Below are positions 21,730-23,214 of a stretch of DNA of 23,214 nucleotides, piece by piece. Below the pieces are notes generated by a model. The model did no database searches. It saw only the letters and a list, made by a program, of their open reading frames with translations, and was not told where the DNA came from. The position numbers were made by a program, and so were the translations under genes. Numbering within the stretch: position 1 is the first letter of the stretch; every line of letters begins with the position of its first letter. The stretch comes from Proteobacteria bacterium UBA2383 (GTDB taxonomy: Bacteria; Pseudomonadota; Gammaproteobacteria; Competibacterales; Competibacteraceae), in assembly GCA_002343485.1 (NCBI GenBank), contig DDST01000006.1:1-23214 (forward strand), given 5' to 3'.

Positions 21730-22584
21730 ATGGCAATCAGTCGGGTCGTACAGGGGATCGTCGCCTTGGGCGGCGCGTTATTGGGGTGGAGTACCAGCGC
21801 ATACGCTGAATTTGCGCTGAACATGCCGCGGGGTGTCAGTTCCATCAGCCGGGAAGTGTATGACCTGCATATGTTGATTTTCTGGGTTTGTGTTGTCATC
21901 GGCGTAGTGGTCTTCGGGATTATGTTCTGGTCAATTTATCACCATCGCAAGTCACGGGGTGCTGTGCCCGCCCAGTTCCACGAGAGTACTGCGATCGAAA
22001 TTCTCTGGACTATCGTGCCAATGGCAATACTAATCGGCATGGCGGTTCCAGCGACGGGCACTCTGGTGCGTATGGCTGACGCCCGTGATTCTGAGTTGAC
22101 TATCAAGGTCACCGGCTATCAGTGGCGCTGGCAATATGACTATGTTAATGAGGGTGTTTCGTTCTTTAGCACTCTCTCCACACCGCAGGCACAGATCCGC
22201 AATACCGCCAATAAGGGTGAACACTATCTGCTGGAAGTGGATAACCCGCTGGTGGTGCCGGTCGGCAAAAAGATTCGAATTCTCACCACTGCTGCTGATG
22301 TGATCCATTCCTGGTGGGTTCCTGATTTGGGTTGGAAGAAGGACGCCATACCAGGTTTTATCAACGAGAACTGGACGCTGATCGAAAAGCCAGGGATTTA
22401 TCGCGGCCAGTGCGCCGAATTATGCGGTCGTGATCATGGCTTCATGCCGGTTGTTGTCAAAGCCGTGCCTGAAGCGGAATTCGAGCAGTGGCTGGCGCAG
22501 ATGAAATCGAAGGAAAATCCAAAAACCGCCCAGAATGCTCCTGTTTCCCAACCCGCCACCATCCCTGGAGGTCAGGCACTATGA
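21730..22584 (+). CDS. coxB: Cytochrome c oxidase subunit II (CuA subunit)
   Basis: Accepts electrons from cytochrome c at its CuA centre and passes them to subunit I. The 284-residue precursor has a signal peptide with likely cleavage after AYA at residue 26, two transmembrane helices (about 46-69 and 90-112), and a periplasmic cupredoxin domain. The aromatic electron-entry segment is GYQWRWQYDY (129-138). All CuA ligands are present: His193, Cys228, Glu230 (backbone), Cys232, His236 and Met239. There is no C-terminal haem c domain, so this is a plain aa3-type subunit. The last 35 residues are a Pro/Gln/Ala-rich tail. Its stop overlaps the coxA start (ATGA). Confidence 0.96.
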   Translation: MAISRVVQGIVALGGALLGWSTSAYAEFALNMPRGVSSISREVYDLHMLIFWVCVVIGVVVFGIMFWSIYHHRKSRGAVPAQFHESTAIEILWTIVPMAILIGMAVPATGTLVRMADARDSELTIKVTGYQWRWQYDYVNEGVSFFSTLSTPQAQIRNTANKGEHYLLEVDNPLVVPVGKKIRILTTAADVIHSWWVPDLGWKKDAIPGFINENWTLIEKPGIYRGQCAELCGRDHGFMPVVVKAVPEAEFEQWLAQMKSKENPKTAQNAPVSQPATIPGGQAL

Positions 22585-23214
22585 GTACTGCAGCATCCAC
22601 CCATGATCACGGCCACGATCATGAGCATCACGGTCCGGCGCAGGGCCTGAGCCGCTGGTTGTTGACCACCAATCACAAGGATATCGGTACCCTATATCTG
22701 TTGTTTTCGCTGCTCATGTTCTTCATCGGTGGGGCGATGGCTCTCGTGATCCGTGCCGAACTGTTTCAACCGGGCTTGCAGATTGTCGATCCGCATTTCT
22801 TCAACCAGATGACCACCATGCATGCGTTGGTGATGATCTTCGGCGCAGTGATGCCGGCCTTCGTTGGTTTAGCCAACTGGCTGATTCCAATGATGATTGG
22901 CGCGCCGGATATGGCGCTGCCGCGTATGAACAACTGGTCCTTCTGGATCATGCCATTTGCATTCACCTTGCTGTTATCTACGCTGTTTACCGCAGGTGGC
23001 GGTCCGGCGGGTGGCTGGACGCTATATCCACCACTGGTGTTGCAGACCGGTGAGGCGTTCCCGTTCGTGATCTTGGCGGTTCATATGATGGGTGCATCCT
23101 CGATCATGGGGGCGATCAACATTGTCGCCACCATTCTGAACCTGCGCGCACCAACCATGACCCTGATGAAAATGCCGCTATTTGTTTGGACCTGGCTGAT
23201 CACCGCCTTCCTGC
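22581..23214 (+). CDS. coxA: Cytochrome c oxidase subunit I, N-terminal part (cut by window edge)
   Basis: Catalytic haem-copper subunit that reduces oxygen and pumps protons. Only 211 residues are visible. A His-rich cytoplasmic N-terminus (HDHGHDHEHH at 8-17) precedes the family start TTNHKDIGTLYL (29-40). TTMHALVMIFGAVMPAFVG follows, where His81 is the expected low-spin haem a ligand. Next come ANWLIPMMIGAPDMALPRMNNWSFW and the GWTLYPPL loop, all typical of A-family subunit I. It overlaps coxB by four bases, so translation is probably coupled. The CuB ligands and the Tyr-His crosslink are beyond the edge. Confidence 0.95.
   Translation, partial: MSTAASTHDHGHDHEHHGPAQGLSRWLLTTNHKDIGTLYLLFSLLMFFIGGAMALVIRAELFQPGLQIVDPHFFNQMTTMHALVMIFGAVMPAFVGLANWLIPMMIGAPDMALPRMNNWSFWIMPFAFTLLLSTLFTAGGGPAGGWTLYPPLVLQTGEAFPFVILAVHMMGASSIMGAINIVATILNLRAPTMTLMKMPLFVWTWLITAFL

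Overview
The window looks like a chromosomal stretch of a proteobacterium, most likely a gammaproteobacterium. This is inferred from BioH paired with BioC, a DUF2062 protein, a DUF2244 gene directly before coxB-coxA, and a DeaD/CsdA-type helicase. No rRNA, tRNA, transposase, integrase or convincing CRISPR array was seen. Coding density is high and most of the DNA is moderately GC-rich. The clear exception is an AT-rich patch at about 3.6-4.97 kb.

Region 1 (1-7906, all minus strand) carries the core of the ethylmalonyl-CoA pathway for acetyl-CoA assimilation. In transcription order it holds methylsuccinyl-CoA dehydrogenase (mcd), mesaconyl-CoA hydratase (mch), then ethylmalonyl-CoA mutase (ecm), its MeaB GTPase chaperone, and crotonyl-CoA carboxylase/reductase (ccr, cut by the window edge). 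Together they turn crotonyl-CoA + CO2 into ethylmalonyl-CoA, methylsuccinyl-CoA, mesaconyl-CoA and methylmalyl-CoA. The epimerase and methylmalyl-CoA lyase are not in view. The series is interrupted between mch and ecm by an AT-rich accessory block: a NYN-LOTUS RNase-like gene, a truncated small partner ORF, and a nucleotidyltransferase remnant that has lost its catalytic core. A near-perfect GC-rich palindrome (4969-4999) marks one border.

Region 2 (7907-10488, plus strand) has an unrecognised 428-residue protein, preceded by a small ORF overlapping its GTG start and followed by an intrinsic terminator. Next comes a 433-base gap with a Fur-box-like sequence and a signal-peptide-like mini-ORF, then a DUF2062 membrane protein.

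Region 3 (10623-17199) holds a DEAD-box RNA helicase (plus), convergent with phosphoglucomutase, a stand-alone DUF2126 protein and a ComF-type phosphoribosyltransferase (all minus).

Region 4 (17281-21049, plus) has a small unknown membrane protein, then a 615-base gap with an exact 37-bp direct repeat, then a PAS-like/GGDEF diguanylate cyclase with a possible coupled leader ORF, then bioH and bioC (overlapping) for pimeloyl-ACP synthesis in biotin production.

Region 5 (21136-end, plus) is the start of an aa3-type cytochrome c oxidase locus: DUF2244 protein, coxB (CuA subunit II), and the 5' part of coxA.

No single locus is convincingly a wholly new system. The strongest leads are the accessory block inside the ethylmalonyl-CoA gene series, the orphan DUF2126 gene, the unknown gene at 8247, and the two small ORFs overlapping downstream starts.
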